Source: JALYNX01 sp035292685
GTDB taxonomy: Bacteria; Actinomycetota; Acidimicrobiia; Spongiisociales; ZC4RG35
DNA length: 48,437 nt
NCBI GenBank assembly: GCA_035292685.1
Contig: DATDPP010000009.1
Location: 1 to 48,437 of the forward strand
Reading direction: 5' to 3'
Under the pieces are notes generated by a model. The model was given only the letters and a program-made list of their open reading frames with translations. It was not told the origin of the DNA and ran no database searches. Shown here piece by piece: positions 8,283 to 16,567 of the stretch; the first letter of the stretch is position 1; the number at the start of each line of letters is the position of its first letter. A program made the position numbers and the translations under genes.

Positions 8283-8313
8283 CTTCGTCCTCCCGATCTC
8301 GATGTTTGGTTCG

Positions 8314-8319
8314 AGGGTA
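8314..8319 (-). promoter_or_regulatory. Possible internal -10 before potD
   Basis: TACCCT (within TATACCCT) on the minus strand, about 31 nt before the potD ATG, in the 49-nt gap after potC. No matching -35 was seen. Confidence 0.3.
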
Positions 8320-8331
8320 TACCGCTGATTC

Positions 8332-9213
8332 TCATTCGGTCGCCAACTCCGCCCGCAGAGCCTCTTGATCGGCCAGTTTCTGGACACGGGCGCCGGCGCC
8401 CCGCTGAAGCCCGAGCGAGATGCCGACCAGGATCATGGAGGCCACCAACATCACGGTGCTCACCGCGTTGATCAATGGGGTTACTCCTCGCCGCACCAGG
8501 CCGAAGACATAGACCGGGAGCGTCGTGGACCCCGCGCCCGAGACGAATTGGGTGACGACCACATCGTCCAAGGACAGGGTCAATGCGAGTAGTGCTCCCC
8601 CCGCCACCCCGGGGGCAATCAGGGGAAGGGTGACCCGGCGGAAGGTCTGCCAGCGCGATGCGTAGAGATCGGCCGCTGCCTCCTCCAGCGAATCGTCGAG
8701 CTGAGCCAGCCGGGCTCTCACCACCACTGCAACAAACGAGATGCAGAAGGCAATATGGGCCAGGATGATGGTCGGCACGCCGTTGGACAAACTGACCCCC
8801 ACCAGATCGTCGATGATCCCGAAGACCTGGAAGAAGAAGATGAGCAGCATCACTGCCATCGTCACGTCCGGGATGATGATGGGGAGATAGGCCAACCCGT
8901 CCAACGTCCCCCGACCCCGGAATCGATAACGCTCGAGAGCTATCGCCAGCATGGTTCCCAGCACCGTCGAGATGATCGTGGCGAAGAAGGCAACGATCAG
9001 GGAGATACGCAACGCCGACGTCACATTGTGGTTCTGGAACATCTCCCCGTACCAGCGCAACGAGGGCTGGGTCCAGATCGCCACGTTGTTGTTGTCATTG
9101 AACGAGAAGAAGATCAAGAGAATGATCGGGGCGTAGAAAAAGATGTAGACCACCCAGGCGTTGACGGCCAGCAAACGATCGACCCGGCCTTTGGGTGCCG
9201 TCCCCTCGCTCAT
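8332..9213 (-). CDS. potC: Polyamine ABC transporter permease (PotC-like)
   Basis: A 293-aa inner-membrane permease with about six helices. The first follows a short N-terminus (AVNAWVVYIFFYAPIILLIFF). The EAA loop that docks on the ATPase is seen as EEAAADLYASRWQTFRRVTLPLIAPG (about residues 165-190). The family order potA-potB-potC-potD is kept. ATG 9213 overlaps the potB stop by 4 bases (ATGA). Confidence 0.93.
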   Translation of the reverse strand: MSEGTAPKGRVDRLLAVNAWVVYIFFYAPIILLIFFSFNDNNNVAIWTQPSLRWYGEMFQNHNVTSALRISLIVAFFATIISTVLGTMLAIALERYRFRGRGTLDGLAYLPIIIPDVTMAVMLLIFFFQVFGIIDDLVGVSLSNGVPTIILAHIAFCISFVAVVVRARLAQLDDSLEEAAADLYASRWQTFRRVTLPLIAPGVAGGALLALTLSLDDVVVTQFVSGAGSTTLPVYVFGLVRRGVTPLINAVSTVMLVASMILVGISLGLQRGAGARVQKLADQEALRAELATE

Positions 9214-10094
9214 AGGGTCTTGGCTCCCACTCTGAAGTAGAAGACGGTTGCCAGCAGCATCACGAACATGACCGCAAACGAGAGAGCTGATCCGAAAGGC
9301 CAGTTACGGGCCGCAAGGAACTGGCTGACGATGTAGTCGCCCATGAGCACGGTCCTGGCGCCACCAAGCAGGGCGGGAGTCACATAGGCCCCGAGGGAAG
9401 GGATGAAGACCAGGATCGACCCGGCAACCACACCTGGCATCGACAAGGGGAGGGTCACCTTGCGAAAGGCGGTCCACCCGTCGGCATAAAGGTCGCGGGC
9501 GGCCTCGACCAGCCGCCAATCCATTCTCTCCAGGGCAGCGTAAAGGGGCAGCACCATGAACGGCATGAACCCGTAGACCAGGCCGATCAGGACCGCGGTG
9601 TTGGTGAACAGCAACCGGATCGGCTCACCCCCCAAACTCTGGCTCAATTGGGATATCGGGCCGTCCGACCCGAGGAGGACCCTCCAGGCATAGGTCCGCA
9701 CCAGGAAGTTCGACCAGAACGGGATCATCACCAGGATCAGCAATATGTTGCGGACCCGTGGCGCCCGGGTCGCGATGTAGAAAGCCAACGGATACGAGAA
9801 GAGAAGGCAGATCGCGGTGGTGACCAGCGCCAGCGTGAACGAGCGAATGAAGATCTGGACCACGGCATCATCGGTGAACAGTCGTTGGTACGACTCCAGG
9901 TTCCAACCTTCCAAGACCGTCTGGCCAGTCGAAGACCGGGTGGCGAAGGAATAGACCAGGACCAGGACCAAGGGGATGGCAAAGAGCAACACCAGATAGA
10001 CGGATGCCGGGAGCGCGATCAGGAATCCCCGTTTCGACTCGGCGCGGCGGGCCGCCTCCTCCAATTCGGGTGTCACCGGCCCGGTCGTCATCAT
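9210..10094 (-). CDS. potB: Polyamine ABC transporter permease (PotB-like)
   Basis: A 294-aa permease partner of PotC. The first helix is FLIALPASVYLVLLFAIPLVLVLVY. The EAA loop is EAARDLYADGWTAFRKVTLPLSMPG (near residue 190). I choose ATG 10094 because it overlaps the potA stop as ATGA, the same junction type as potB/potC; the open frame to 10127 would add 11 residues inside potA. Confidence 0.93.
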   Translation of the reverse strand: MMTTGPVTPELEEAARRAESKRGFLIALPASVYLVLLFAIPLVLVLVYSFATRSSTGQTVLEGWNLESYQRLFTDDAVVQIFIRSFTLALVTTAICLLFSYPLAFYIATRAPRVRNILLILVMIPFWSNFLVRTYAWRVLLGSDGPISQLSQSLGGEPIRLLFTNTAVLIGLVYGFMPFMVLPLYAALERMDWRLVEAARDLYADGWTAFRKVTLPLSMPGVVAGSILVFIPSLGAYVTPALLGGARTVLMGDYIVSQFLAARNWPFGSALSFAVMFVMLLATVFYFRVGAKTL

Positions 10095-11167
10095 GCCATC
10101 ACGAGGTTGGCCGCCAAAGGGCTCCACACGAGAAAGGCCTCTTCCCCGACTTCATAGAGCTCGACCCCGGGACGGTTCTCCTCTTTGACCGAGATCGGGA
10201 TGTCCAAACCGGCATCCACGTCGTAGAAGTGGACGTCGCCGTGGTAGATCCTCCGTGTGACCCGGACCCGGAGTCGGTTCTGCCCGTCAGGAACATGCTC
10301 GTCGAGATCGAACAGCGCCAGCCGCTCGGGACGAAGGGCAACTGTCACCTTGCTACCCCTGGGGGCCGCACCGCAAGGCACATCGACTTCGTCCCCGTTG
10401 GCGAGCCGGGCCGTGTCCGGTCCCAAGACCGTGGCAGGCACAAGGTTGATGTTGCCAATGAAGTCGGCGACGAAACGAGTTGTCGGGGCCTCGTAGATCT
10501 CCTCGGAGCGCCCCACCTGAAGCAGCCTGCCCTCGCTCATCACCCCGATTCGGTCGGACATTGTCAGCGCCTCTTCCTGATCGTGGGTGACATAGATGAA
10601 GGTGATCCCCACCCTGGATTGGAGGTCCTTGAGCTCGACCTGCATCGCCTGGCGCAGCTTGAGGTCGAGAGCGCCCAGCGGCTCGTCCAGGAGCAGCACC
10701 TCCGGCTCGTTGACCAGGGCCCGGGCCAGGGCCACCCGCTGCTGCATGCCGCCGGAAAGCTGGCTCGGCTTGGCATCGGCGCGCTGGCCGAGTTGCACCT
10801 GATCGAGGACCCGCTTCACCCGCCCTGCGATCTCGGATCTCTGGACCTTCTTCATCTGAAGGCCAAATGCCACGTTCTCGGCCACCGTCATGTGGGGGAA
10901 CAGGGCGTAGGACTGGAAGACGGTGTTGATCGGGCGCTCATTGGGTGGCTTGAGGCCCATCTCGACGCCATGGACCCGGACACTGCCCTCGGTGGGAAAC
11001 TCGAAGCCCGCGATCATGCGCAGGGTGGTGGTCTTGCCGCATCCGGAAGGGCCCAGCAAGGAAAAGAACTCACCGTCCTCGATGCTGAGATCCAGCCCGT
11101 CGACGGCCACCACGTCGTCGCCAAACCGCTTGGTGACGCCACTCAGCTCCACAGCCAGGTTGGCCAT
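10091..11167 (-). CDS. potA: Polyamine ABC transporter ATP-binding protein (PotA-like)
   Basis: A 358-aa ABC ATPase. Walker A is GPSGCGKTT (about residues 38-46), the signature is LSGGMQQRVALARAL, Walker B is VLLLDEPLGALD, and the H-loop is TFIYVTHDQEEA. A C-terminal TOBE-like regulatory domain (about residues 270-358) is typical of PotA/FbpC/MalK-type ATPases. It powers the PotB/PotC channel. ATG 11167 shares one base with the TGA of the amidohydrolase gene (TGATG). Confidence 0.93.
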   Translation of the reverse strand: MANLAVELSGVTKRFGDDVVAVDGLDLSIEDGEFFSLLGPSGCGKTTTLRMIAGFEFPTEGSVRVHGVEMGLKPPNERPINTVFQSYALFPHMTVAENVAFGLQMKKVQRSEIAGRVKRVLDQVQLGQRADAKPSQLSGGMQQRVALARALVNEPEVLLLDEPLGALDLKLRQAMQVELKDLQSRVGITFIYVTHDQEEALTMSDRIGVMSEGRLLQVGRSEEIYEAPTTRFVADFIGNINLVPATVLGPDTARLANGDEVDVPCGAAPRGSKVTVALRPERLALFDLDEHVPDGQNRLRVRVTRRIYHGDVHFYDVDAGLDIPISVKEENRPGVELYEVGEEAFLVWSPLAANLVMA

Positions 11168-12780
11168 CAGGCCTCCTCGTACACCACCTGTCCACACACA
11201 ATGGTCATGGCTACCCGAGTGCCGGCCAGCCGATCCTCCTCGAGGGGGTTTCGGTCCATGACAGCGAAGTCGGCGAGCTTACCGACCTCGAGCGACCCGG
11301 TGTCGGCCTCGAGATGATTCACATAGGCCGATCCTGATGTAAATGCGGAGAGGAGGTCCATGGCCGAGATCGCCTCATCTGCATTGAGAGGCGGCTGCCC
11401 GGGATCGTTCACATCACTACGGGTCACGGCCACATCGCCTTGCGCGAACACATCGGCGGTCGAAACCCCCCAATCCGATCCCATGGCCAGGAACGCACCG
11501 GACCGCACCAGGCTGCCGAACGGATACTGCCAGCTGGTCCGCTCCGGCCCCAGGACCGGTTTGGTGAGCTCGGTTTGGTATCCGCCGTCACAAGCCCAAA
11601 GGGCCTGGGCATTGGCGGCCACCCCCAGCTGTCGGAAACGGGCCAGGTCGTCAGGATGGATCACCTGGATGTGGGCGATGTGATGCCGGTTGGCGCTCCA
11701 ACCGTTGGCCGCCCTGGCCGCCTGCACCGAATCGAGGGCATGGCGGACTGCTGCATCTCCGATGGCGTGGAAATGACAGGAGAAGCCGAGTGAGTCGAGA
11801 AGCACCACGATCTGATCGAGGTCCTCAGGCGCAATGAAGTCGATGCCTCGATTGCCCACACCCCCGCCGGCGCCGCCGACATAGGGTTCGAGCATGCTGG
11901 CCGTGCCGGTCTCTATCACCCCGTCGAGCATCAGCTTCACGGTGAGCGGCATATAGCTGCCTTCTGGCTCCGACCTCATCTCGACGATGGCTTCGACCTG
12001 TTCCTGCCCCTGGTGCCGGTCCCACCACAACGCCCCCACCGCCCGGCCCACCAACTCCCCTGACGTGGCAAGACTCCGGTAGATGTCATGGGTCTCGCGG
12101 TCCACATGGGCGTCCTGCCAGGCCGTAATGCCCTTGGAGAGAAGATAGGCCTGACCGGCCAGAATCCCCTGTCGCTGGTCATCGATAGTGTCCTCAGGAG
12201 CCACCTGCTCGACCAAGTAGGCGGCACCTTCATGTAGGGTGCCTTGGGGGGAACCATCGGCATTTCGCTCGATGCGCCCATCATCGGGGTCCGGGGTGGC
12301 GGCATCAACCGCCCCACGCTCGAGGGCGACGGTGTTGACCCACGCCCCATGCCCATCACGGTTGTAGAGAAGCACCGGCCGATCCGGGACAATCGAGTCG
12401 AGCAACTCCTTGGAAGGACAACCCCGGGGGAACCAATCCTGGGACCATCCGCCACCCAGGATCCACGGCTCGTCAGGTCGCTCGGCCGAGTATCGAGCGA
12501 TCTTGTCCAGGGCCTCTGACCTATCCCGGCAGCCGACGAGAATGCAGCGAAGGAGATTGATGCCACTCGACGGATGAACATGGGCATCCTGAAAACCCGG
12601 GGTCAAGAGCCTCCCCGCGAGGTCGACCACCTCGGTGTGAGGCCCGATGCGCTCCGATACGGCGCTCTCGGTGCCGACAGTTGTGATACGGCCCTTGCTC
12701 ACGGCGACCCCCCGGGCGAATGATCGGGCGGCGTCAGCCGTGAACACTGGACCGTTGAGCAAGACGAGGTCGGCCGGCAT
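11167..12780 (-). CDS. Amidohydrolase family 3 (YtcJ-like) metal hydrolase
   Basis: A 537-aa TIM-barrel hydrolase. The early LLNGPVFTADA and VVDLAGRLLTPGFQDAHVHP motifs form the composite beta sandwich and the HxH metal site. HFHAIGDAA, a His in HHIAHIQVIHPDDL, and GSDWGVST supply further metal and catalytic residues. The C-terminus LADFAVMDRNPLEED closes the sandwich. Family members cleave amide or cyclic amide bonds, but substrates vary widely. Heading the pot operon, it may act on an acylated polyamine (inference). ATG 12780 is preceded by TACGCT at 8 nt with no Shine-Dalgarno; the open frame running to 13809 is only antisense to the next gene. Confidence 0.85.
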   Translation of the reverse strand: MPADLVLLNGPVFTADAARSFARGVAVSKGRITTVGTESAVSERIGPHTEVVDLAGRLLTPGFQDAHVHPSSGINLLRCILVGCRDRSEALDKIARYSAERPDEPWILGGGWSQDWFPRGCPSKELLDSIVPDRPVLLYNRDGHGAWVNTVALERGAVDAATPDPDDGRIERNADGSPQGTLHEGAAYLVEQVAPEDTIDDQRQGILAGQAYLLSKGITAWQDAHVDRETHDIYRSLATSGELVGRAVGALWWDRHQGQEQVEAIVEMRSEPEGSYMPLTVKLMLDGVIETGTASMLEPYVGGAGGGVGNRGIDFIAPEDLDQIVVLLDSLGFSCHFHAIGDAAVRHALDSVQAARAANGWSANRHHIAHIQVIHPDDLARFRQLGVAANAQALWACDGGYQTELTKPVLGPERTSWQYPFGSLVRSGAFLAMGSDWGVSTADVFAQGDVAVTRSDVNDPGQPPLNADEAISAMDLLSAFTSGSAYVNHLEADTGSLEVGKLADFAVMDRNPLEEDRLAGTRVAMTIVCGQVVYEEA

Positions 12781-12788
12781 GGGCGGCG

Positions 12789-12794
12789 AGCGTA
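12789..12794 (-). promoter_or_regulatory. Leaderless-type -10 for amidohydrolase-pot operon
   Basis: TACGCT on the minus strand, 8 nt before ATG 12780, in a 45-nt divergent intergenic region. Confidence 0.5.
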
Positions 12795-12812
12795 GCGACA
12801 CCGAACCTTGGC

Positions 12813-12818
12813 TACTCT
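12813..12818 (+). promoter_or_regulatory. Leaderless-type -10 for aminotransferase gene
   Basis: TACTCT, 7 nt before ATG 12826; no Shine-Dalgarno between. It supports the ATG over an upstream in-frame TTG at 12808. Confidence 0.5.
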
Positions 12819-12825
12819 CCGCAAT

Positions 12826-14064
12826 ATGTCCTCCTTCTGGCATCCGTTTGGTGAAATGAACAAGGTGCAGCACGCGCCCTTCATCGTCGATCGAGGCCAC
12901 GGGGTATACGTGTTCGACGAAGAGGGGAACCGCTACCTGGACGCCGCCGCCTCCCTCTGGTACATGAACGTGGGTTATGGCCGCGACGAGATCGTCGACG
13001 CCATGGCCGAGCAAGCGCGAAAGCTCCCCGCGTTTCATGCCTTCATCGACTACGCCACCCGCCCTCCCATCGAACTGGCGGGCCGAATCGCGGCGGTCTC
13101 CCCCGATCCCGACTCCAAGGTGTTCTTCGGGTCCGGAGGCTCCGATGCCGTCGACTCCGCGGCCAAGCTCGCCCGTCGCTATTTCTCCGTGGTCGGGGAG
13201 CCGCAGAGAACGGTTTTCATCGCCCGGGAATGGGCCTATCACGGGATGCACACCTACGGGACCGCCCTGGGAGGGATGGAACCCAACCGGACCGGATATG
13301 GCGGCGACCTCGTGTCCGATGTCGTCCTGGTGCCCTATGACGATGCAGAAGCAGTTGACAAGGCCATAGACCACGTCGGAGCGGAGCGAGTCGCCGGGAT
13401 TTTCGTCGAGCCGGTGATTGGCGCCGGGGGAATACGGCCCGTCCCGGGCGAGTACCTCACCCAGGTGAGGGATTCGATGCGAGCCGCCGGGGGGCTCTAT
13501 ATATCCGACGAGGTGATCACCGGTTTCGGCCGATGCGGTGATTGGTTCGCAGCCAACATGTTCGACCTCGAGCCCGACATCATGACCTTCGCCAAGGGCG
13601 TGACATGTGGTTATGCGCCACTCGGCGGGGTCGTGGCCAGCCCCCGGGTCGCAGCACCTTTCTTCGACACCCCCGGGCTCATGTTCCGCCACGGCTACAC
13701 CTACTCGGGGCACAGCACGGCATGTGTCGCCGGCCTGGTTGTGATGGACATCGTGGAACGGGAAGGGCTGCTGGCCCGGGCCGCCGCCCTCGAAGATGAG
13801 ATCTACCAAGCCCTGCTGCCGCTCGAGGAGCTGCCGGTAGTTTCAACGATCCGGCGCGGGGTTGGCGCGTTGGCGGCGGTGCAACTGGAGGTGGGCGACG
13901 ACGAGACTCTTCCCTACCGGGCCGCGACCGCATGCCGTGAAGCAGGCGTGCTCACCAGGGCGGTCGGCGGTGGGGGGCTTCAAGTCTCTCCACCCCTGGT
14001 GATGACATCCGACCAAGTCTCCGAGATGGCTTCCCTCTTCCGGGCAGGGCTCGCCGGGCTGTGA
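12826..14064 (+). CDS. Class III omega-aminotransferase, probable putrescine/diamine transaminase
   Basis: A 412-aa PLP enzyme. GSGGSDAVDSAAKLAR is the phosphate-binding stretch, YISDEVITGFGRCG carries the cofactor Asp, and Lys257 in MTFAKGVTCGYAPLG forms the Schiff base. HGYTYSGHSTAC follows. The N-terminus SSFWHPFGEMNKV is like omega-amino acid:pyruvate and putrescine:pyruvate transaminases. Placement divergent to a polyamine importer and coupled to a PuuB-like oxidase supports putrescine, but beta-alanine or taurine type substrates remain possible. GTGA overlap with the next gene. Confidence 0.87.
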   Translation: MSSFWHPFGEMNKVQHAPFIVDRGHGVYVFDEEGNRYLDAAASLWYMNVGYGRDEIVDAMAEQARKLPAFHAFIDYATRPPIELAGRIAAVSPDPDSKVFFGSGGSDAVDSAAKLARRYFSVVGEPQRTVFIAREWAYHGMHTYGTALGGMEPNRTGYGGDLVSDVVLVPYDDAEAVDKAIDHVGAERVAGIFVEPVIGAGGIRPVPGEYLTQVRDSMRAAGGLYISDEVITGFGRCGDWFAANMFDLEPDIMTFAKGVTCGYAPLGGVVASPRVAAPFFDTPGLMFRHGYTYSGHSTACVAGLVVMDIVEREGLLARAAALEDEIYQALLPLEELPVVSTIRRGVGALAAVQLEVGDDETLPYRAATACREAGVLTRAVGGGGLQVSPPLVMTSDQVSEMASLFRAGLAGL

Positions 14065-15329
14065 AGCCGATCCCTCTTTGGGTCGACCAGCATCCGCGTC
14101 CTCAGGGGATCACGTCCGAGCTCCCGACCGACGCCGACGTCCTCATTGTTGGCTCCGGGCTGACCGGTCTTTCCGCAGCACTCCGGCTGGCACGCGGCGG
14201 GAAAACGGTTGTGGTTGTCGATAGCGGGGCGATCGCATCGGGGGCTTCGGCGGTCAACGGAGGCATGGTCTCACCCGATGTCAAGGCGGGGATCCCGATC
14301 GTGTTCGACCGTTTTGGCCCGGAGCTCGGTCGCGAGATGTGGCAGGCCACGGTGCGGTCGGTCGACATCGTGGTCGACATCGCGGCGGCCGAGAACATCG
14401 ACGCCCGAATCGTCAGAGGCGGGATGGCCGCCCTGGGAACCCACGCCAACTCGCAGGACAGATTCGAGAGATCTGTCGCCTGGTACCGGAAAGCGGTCGG
14501 TGTCGATTGGGAAGTGCTGGGACCGAAACGTGTCTCCGAGGTGGTTGCCAGCGATCGCTTCACCTCGGTCATCTTCGAGCCGGAAGGGCTCGGCATCCAT
14601 CCCGCCCGCTTCGTCTTCGGCATCGCGGAGCGAGTAGCCGTAGCCGGGGCGGCTCTCGTCGAAAGCTGCGCCGTCCACGAAGTGTCACGGGATGGAGCCG
14701 GGTTCAGGGTGGCGACTGAAAAAGGCGCGGTGAAAGCAGGCGAGGTGATCTTGGCCACCAACGGGTACACGACGTCGGAACCTCTCTCAGAACTAGCGAA
14801 ACGTGTGGTTCCGATCGGCTCCTACATCATCGTCACCGAGCCGTTGGGAGAGAGGGCGGCGCACATCTTCCCGCGAGGCTCGATGACCTACACCAAGAAA
14901 CGCCTCCTCAACTACATGCGGCGCACACCCGACGAGCGAATCCTGATCGGGGGCCGGCGCAATCTGCACACCGGTCTCGACCTCCAAGAATCGGCGGCCG
15001 ACCTCCGACGCCAACTGCTGGGCTATTTTCCTGACCTCGAGGACGTCGAGATAACCCATGCCTGGGGCGGGAAGCTGGGCGTTTCCTTCGATCTCATCCC
15101 ACACATGGGCCAGATCGACGGGATCTGGTACGCCCTCGGTTACGCCGGTCACGGCGTTGGGCTGGCCACCTTGTTGGGCCATGACCTCGCCGGGATGCTG
15201 CTCGGCGAGGAGGCGCCGTCTGTGTTCACCAAGTTCCCCCATCCCACGCGCTTCTACTACCGGGGCAAACCTTGGTTCTTGACCCCGGCCTCGCTCCTCT
15301 ACCGGCTTCTAGACCGAATGGGTCGGTAG
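14061..15329 (+). CDS. FAD-dependent amine oxidoreductase, DAO family (PuuB-like)
   Basis: A 422-aa flavoenzyme. The N-terminal dinucleotide-binding site is VLIVGSGLTGLSAALRLARGG (about residues 29-49), ending in an acidic ADP-binding position (VVVDSG). The order of motifs (SGASAVNGGM, ASDRF, HPARFVFG, ILATNGY, HAWGGKLG, YAGHGVGLATLLGHDLAG) and the length match gamma-glutamylputrescine oxidase and related glycine/sarcosine-type oxidases. It probably oxidises a polyamine derivative to an aldehyde with H2O2 formation. No glutamylputrescine synthetase is in the window, so the exact substrate is open. GTG start overlaps the aminotransferase stop (GTGA). Confidence 0.85.
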   Translation: MKPIPLWVDQHPRPQGITSELPTDADVLIVGSGLTGLSAALRLARGGKTVVVVDSGAIASGASAVNGGMVSPDVKAGIPIVFDRFGPELGREMWQATVRSVDIVVDIAAAENIDARIVRGGMAALGTHANSQDRFERSVAWYRKAVGVDWEVLGPKRVSEVVASDRFTSVIFEPEGLGIHPARFVFGIAERVAVAGAALVESCAVHEVSRDGAGFRVATEKGAVKAGEVILATNGYTTSEPLSELAKRVVPIGSYIIVTEPLGERAAHIFPRGSMTYTKKRLLNYMRRTPDERILIGGRRNLHTGLDLQESAADLRRQLLGYFPDLEDVEITHAWGGKLGVSFDLIPHMGQIDGIWYALGYAGHGVGLATLLGHDLAGMLLGEEAPSVFTKFPHPTRFYYRGKPWFLTPASLLYRLLDRMGR

Positions 15330-15339
15330 GGTCACGCCG

Positions 15340-15753
15340 GTGACCGTTCCCGCTCATCGGCCTATAACTCTCAACGGGTGGCGCGACCGTTCGATCGCAG
15401 CTGCACCGTTCCTCGGTGTGGCCGCCCTGCTGGCGATCAATCCTGCCGACGACGGGCCCACGCTTTGCCCGATCGCATTGATCACGGGAGTGGCCTGCCC
15501 CGGATGCGGAATGACCAGGGCGGCGTCCGCCCTGATTCGAGGGGACGTTGTCCTCGCCCTCGACTATCACCCCCTCATACCCCTGGTTGCTCTCCTGCTG
15601 ACCGCGAGCTGGGCGTGGTTCCTGTTGAGGCGCGCCGGAAAGGTGGGCCCGATTTCGAATCGGCTCGTGAACCTGGTGCTCCTCGGGACCGGGGTCAGCC
15701 TGGTGGCGGTGTGGATACTTCGGGCTGTGACCGGGACTCTGCCACCGGTTTGA
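15340..15753 (+). CDS. DUF2752 membrane protein
   Basis: A 137-aa protein with three hydrophobic segments (about 23-36, 70-92, 104-128). The DUF2752 signature GVACPGCGMTRAASALIRGD lies between the first and second. The paired cysteines of CPGC could bind metal or form a disulfide; the function is unknown. GTG 15340 is 10 nt after the oxidase stop, so it may be co-transcribed. Its last 59 bases overlap the convergent minus-strand gene. Confidence 0.8.
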   Translation: MTVPAHRPITLNGWRDRSIAAAPFLGVAALLAINPADDGPTLCPIALITGVACPGCGMTRAASALIRGDVVLALDYHPLIPLVALLLTASWAWFLLRRAGKVGPISNRLVNLVLLGTGVSLVAVWILRAVTGTLPPV

Positions 15754-16567
15754 GCTGACGGCGTCGAAACACCCAGAAGACGACAGCGCCCCCGGCGGCC
15801 GCCAGGCCCAAACCTAATGGGATCAACCATTTCGAGACGGCCAGCAGCCCTAGGGTCTCGGCCACCGGAGCCCGGCCTCCTCCGGGGTCGAGGATCCAGC
15901 CACCGATCCGCAGTAACACTGCAAAAGACAGCGCACCGAGGGCGAATCGAGTGAAGAGACTGCGCATCGCCTTGCGCCGGTCCAAGGACGCAGCCACATA
16001 TGACCAGCCGGCGAACAACATCGTCATCACCGCCAACGTCACCGCAGTGCCCAGCCTCGAAGCAACAGTCGAATCGCGACCAATCAAGGTCTGAGCCCGG
16101 GGTTGGCGCACCACGAGCGGGTCGAGCTCGGTCACTGCGGAGGCAACCTCGTGCTCGGTGACCGGGACCCCGACTTCGTTGAGACTCGAGGTGATATCAG
16201 GCACCGCGGGTGCCAGCACCTCCGCAGCGTCGACCCTCGACCCCGCCGGGTCGGGCGAAGCTGCGGCCAGCACGACTTCGGTGAGCACACCGGCGAGGGC
16301 TTGGGATACCGCGGGGTTCTCCAGCACGTGGTCGGCGGCGGCCTCCGCGGTCACCTGGTCGAGGCCAGTCCCCCCGAGCTCGGTGGCCAGCCAGGATGTG
16401 AAGCGGTCGGCGACGGTGGCGCTGCGCGCCATCGGGGTCAGGGATTCTGCGAGTTGGTCGGTGTCCACCACCACCGCCCGGCCCCAGAGACCGATCAGGA
16501 GGACCGTGGAGGCGAGCCCGAACATAAAACCTGCAAGGCCCCTTGTGAATCGTCGTGCCGAGGTCAT
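15695..16567 (-). CDS. Four-helix membrane protein of unknown function
   Basis: A 290-aa protein. It has one N-terminal helix (GFMFGLASTVLLIGLW), an approximately 150-residue polar region with an internal helix-rich stretch, then three helices (about 168-190, 203-225, 240-265) and a basic, Pro-rich tail. The topology suggests a large extracytoplasmic loop. I do not recognise a family. ATG 16567 overlaps the mrp stop by one base (TGATG), so translation is coupled to Mrp. Its 3' end overlaps the DUF2752 gene on the other strand. Confidence 0.7.
   Translation of the reverse strand: MTSARRFTRGLAGFMFGLASTVLLIGLWGRAVVVDTDQLAESLTPMARSATVADRFTSWLATELGGTGLDQVTAEAAADHVLENPAVSQALAGVLTEVVLAAASPDPAGSRVDAAEVLAPAVPDITSSLNEVGVPVTEHEVASAVTELDPLVVRQPRAQTLIGRDSTVASRLGTAVTLAVMTMLFAGWSYVAASLDRRKAMRSLFTRFALGALSFAVLLRIGGWILDPGGGRAPVAETLGLLAVSKWLIPLGLGLAAAGGAVVFWVFRRRQLKPVAESRSQPEVSTPPPG

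Noticed and set aside
10004..11317. 437-codon open frame on the plus strand
   Set aside because: Antisense to potA, which has all ABC motifs.
12781..13809. Upstream extension of the amidohydrolase frame to 880 codons
   Set aside because: The extension is antisense to the aminotransferase; the domain begins at ATG 12780, which has a -10 at 8 nt.
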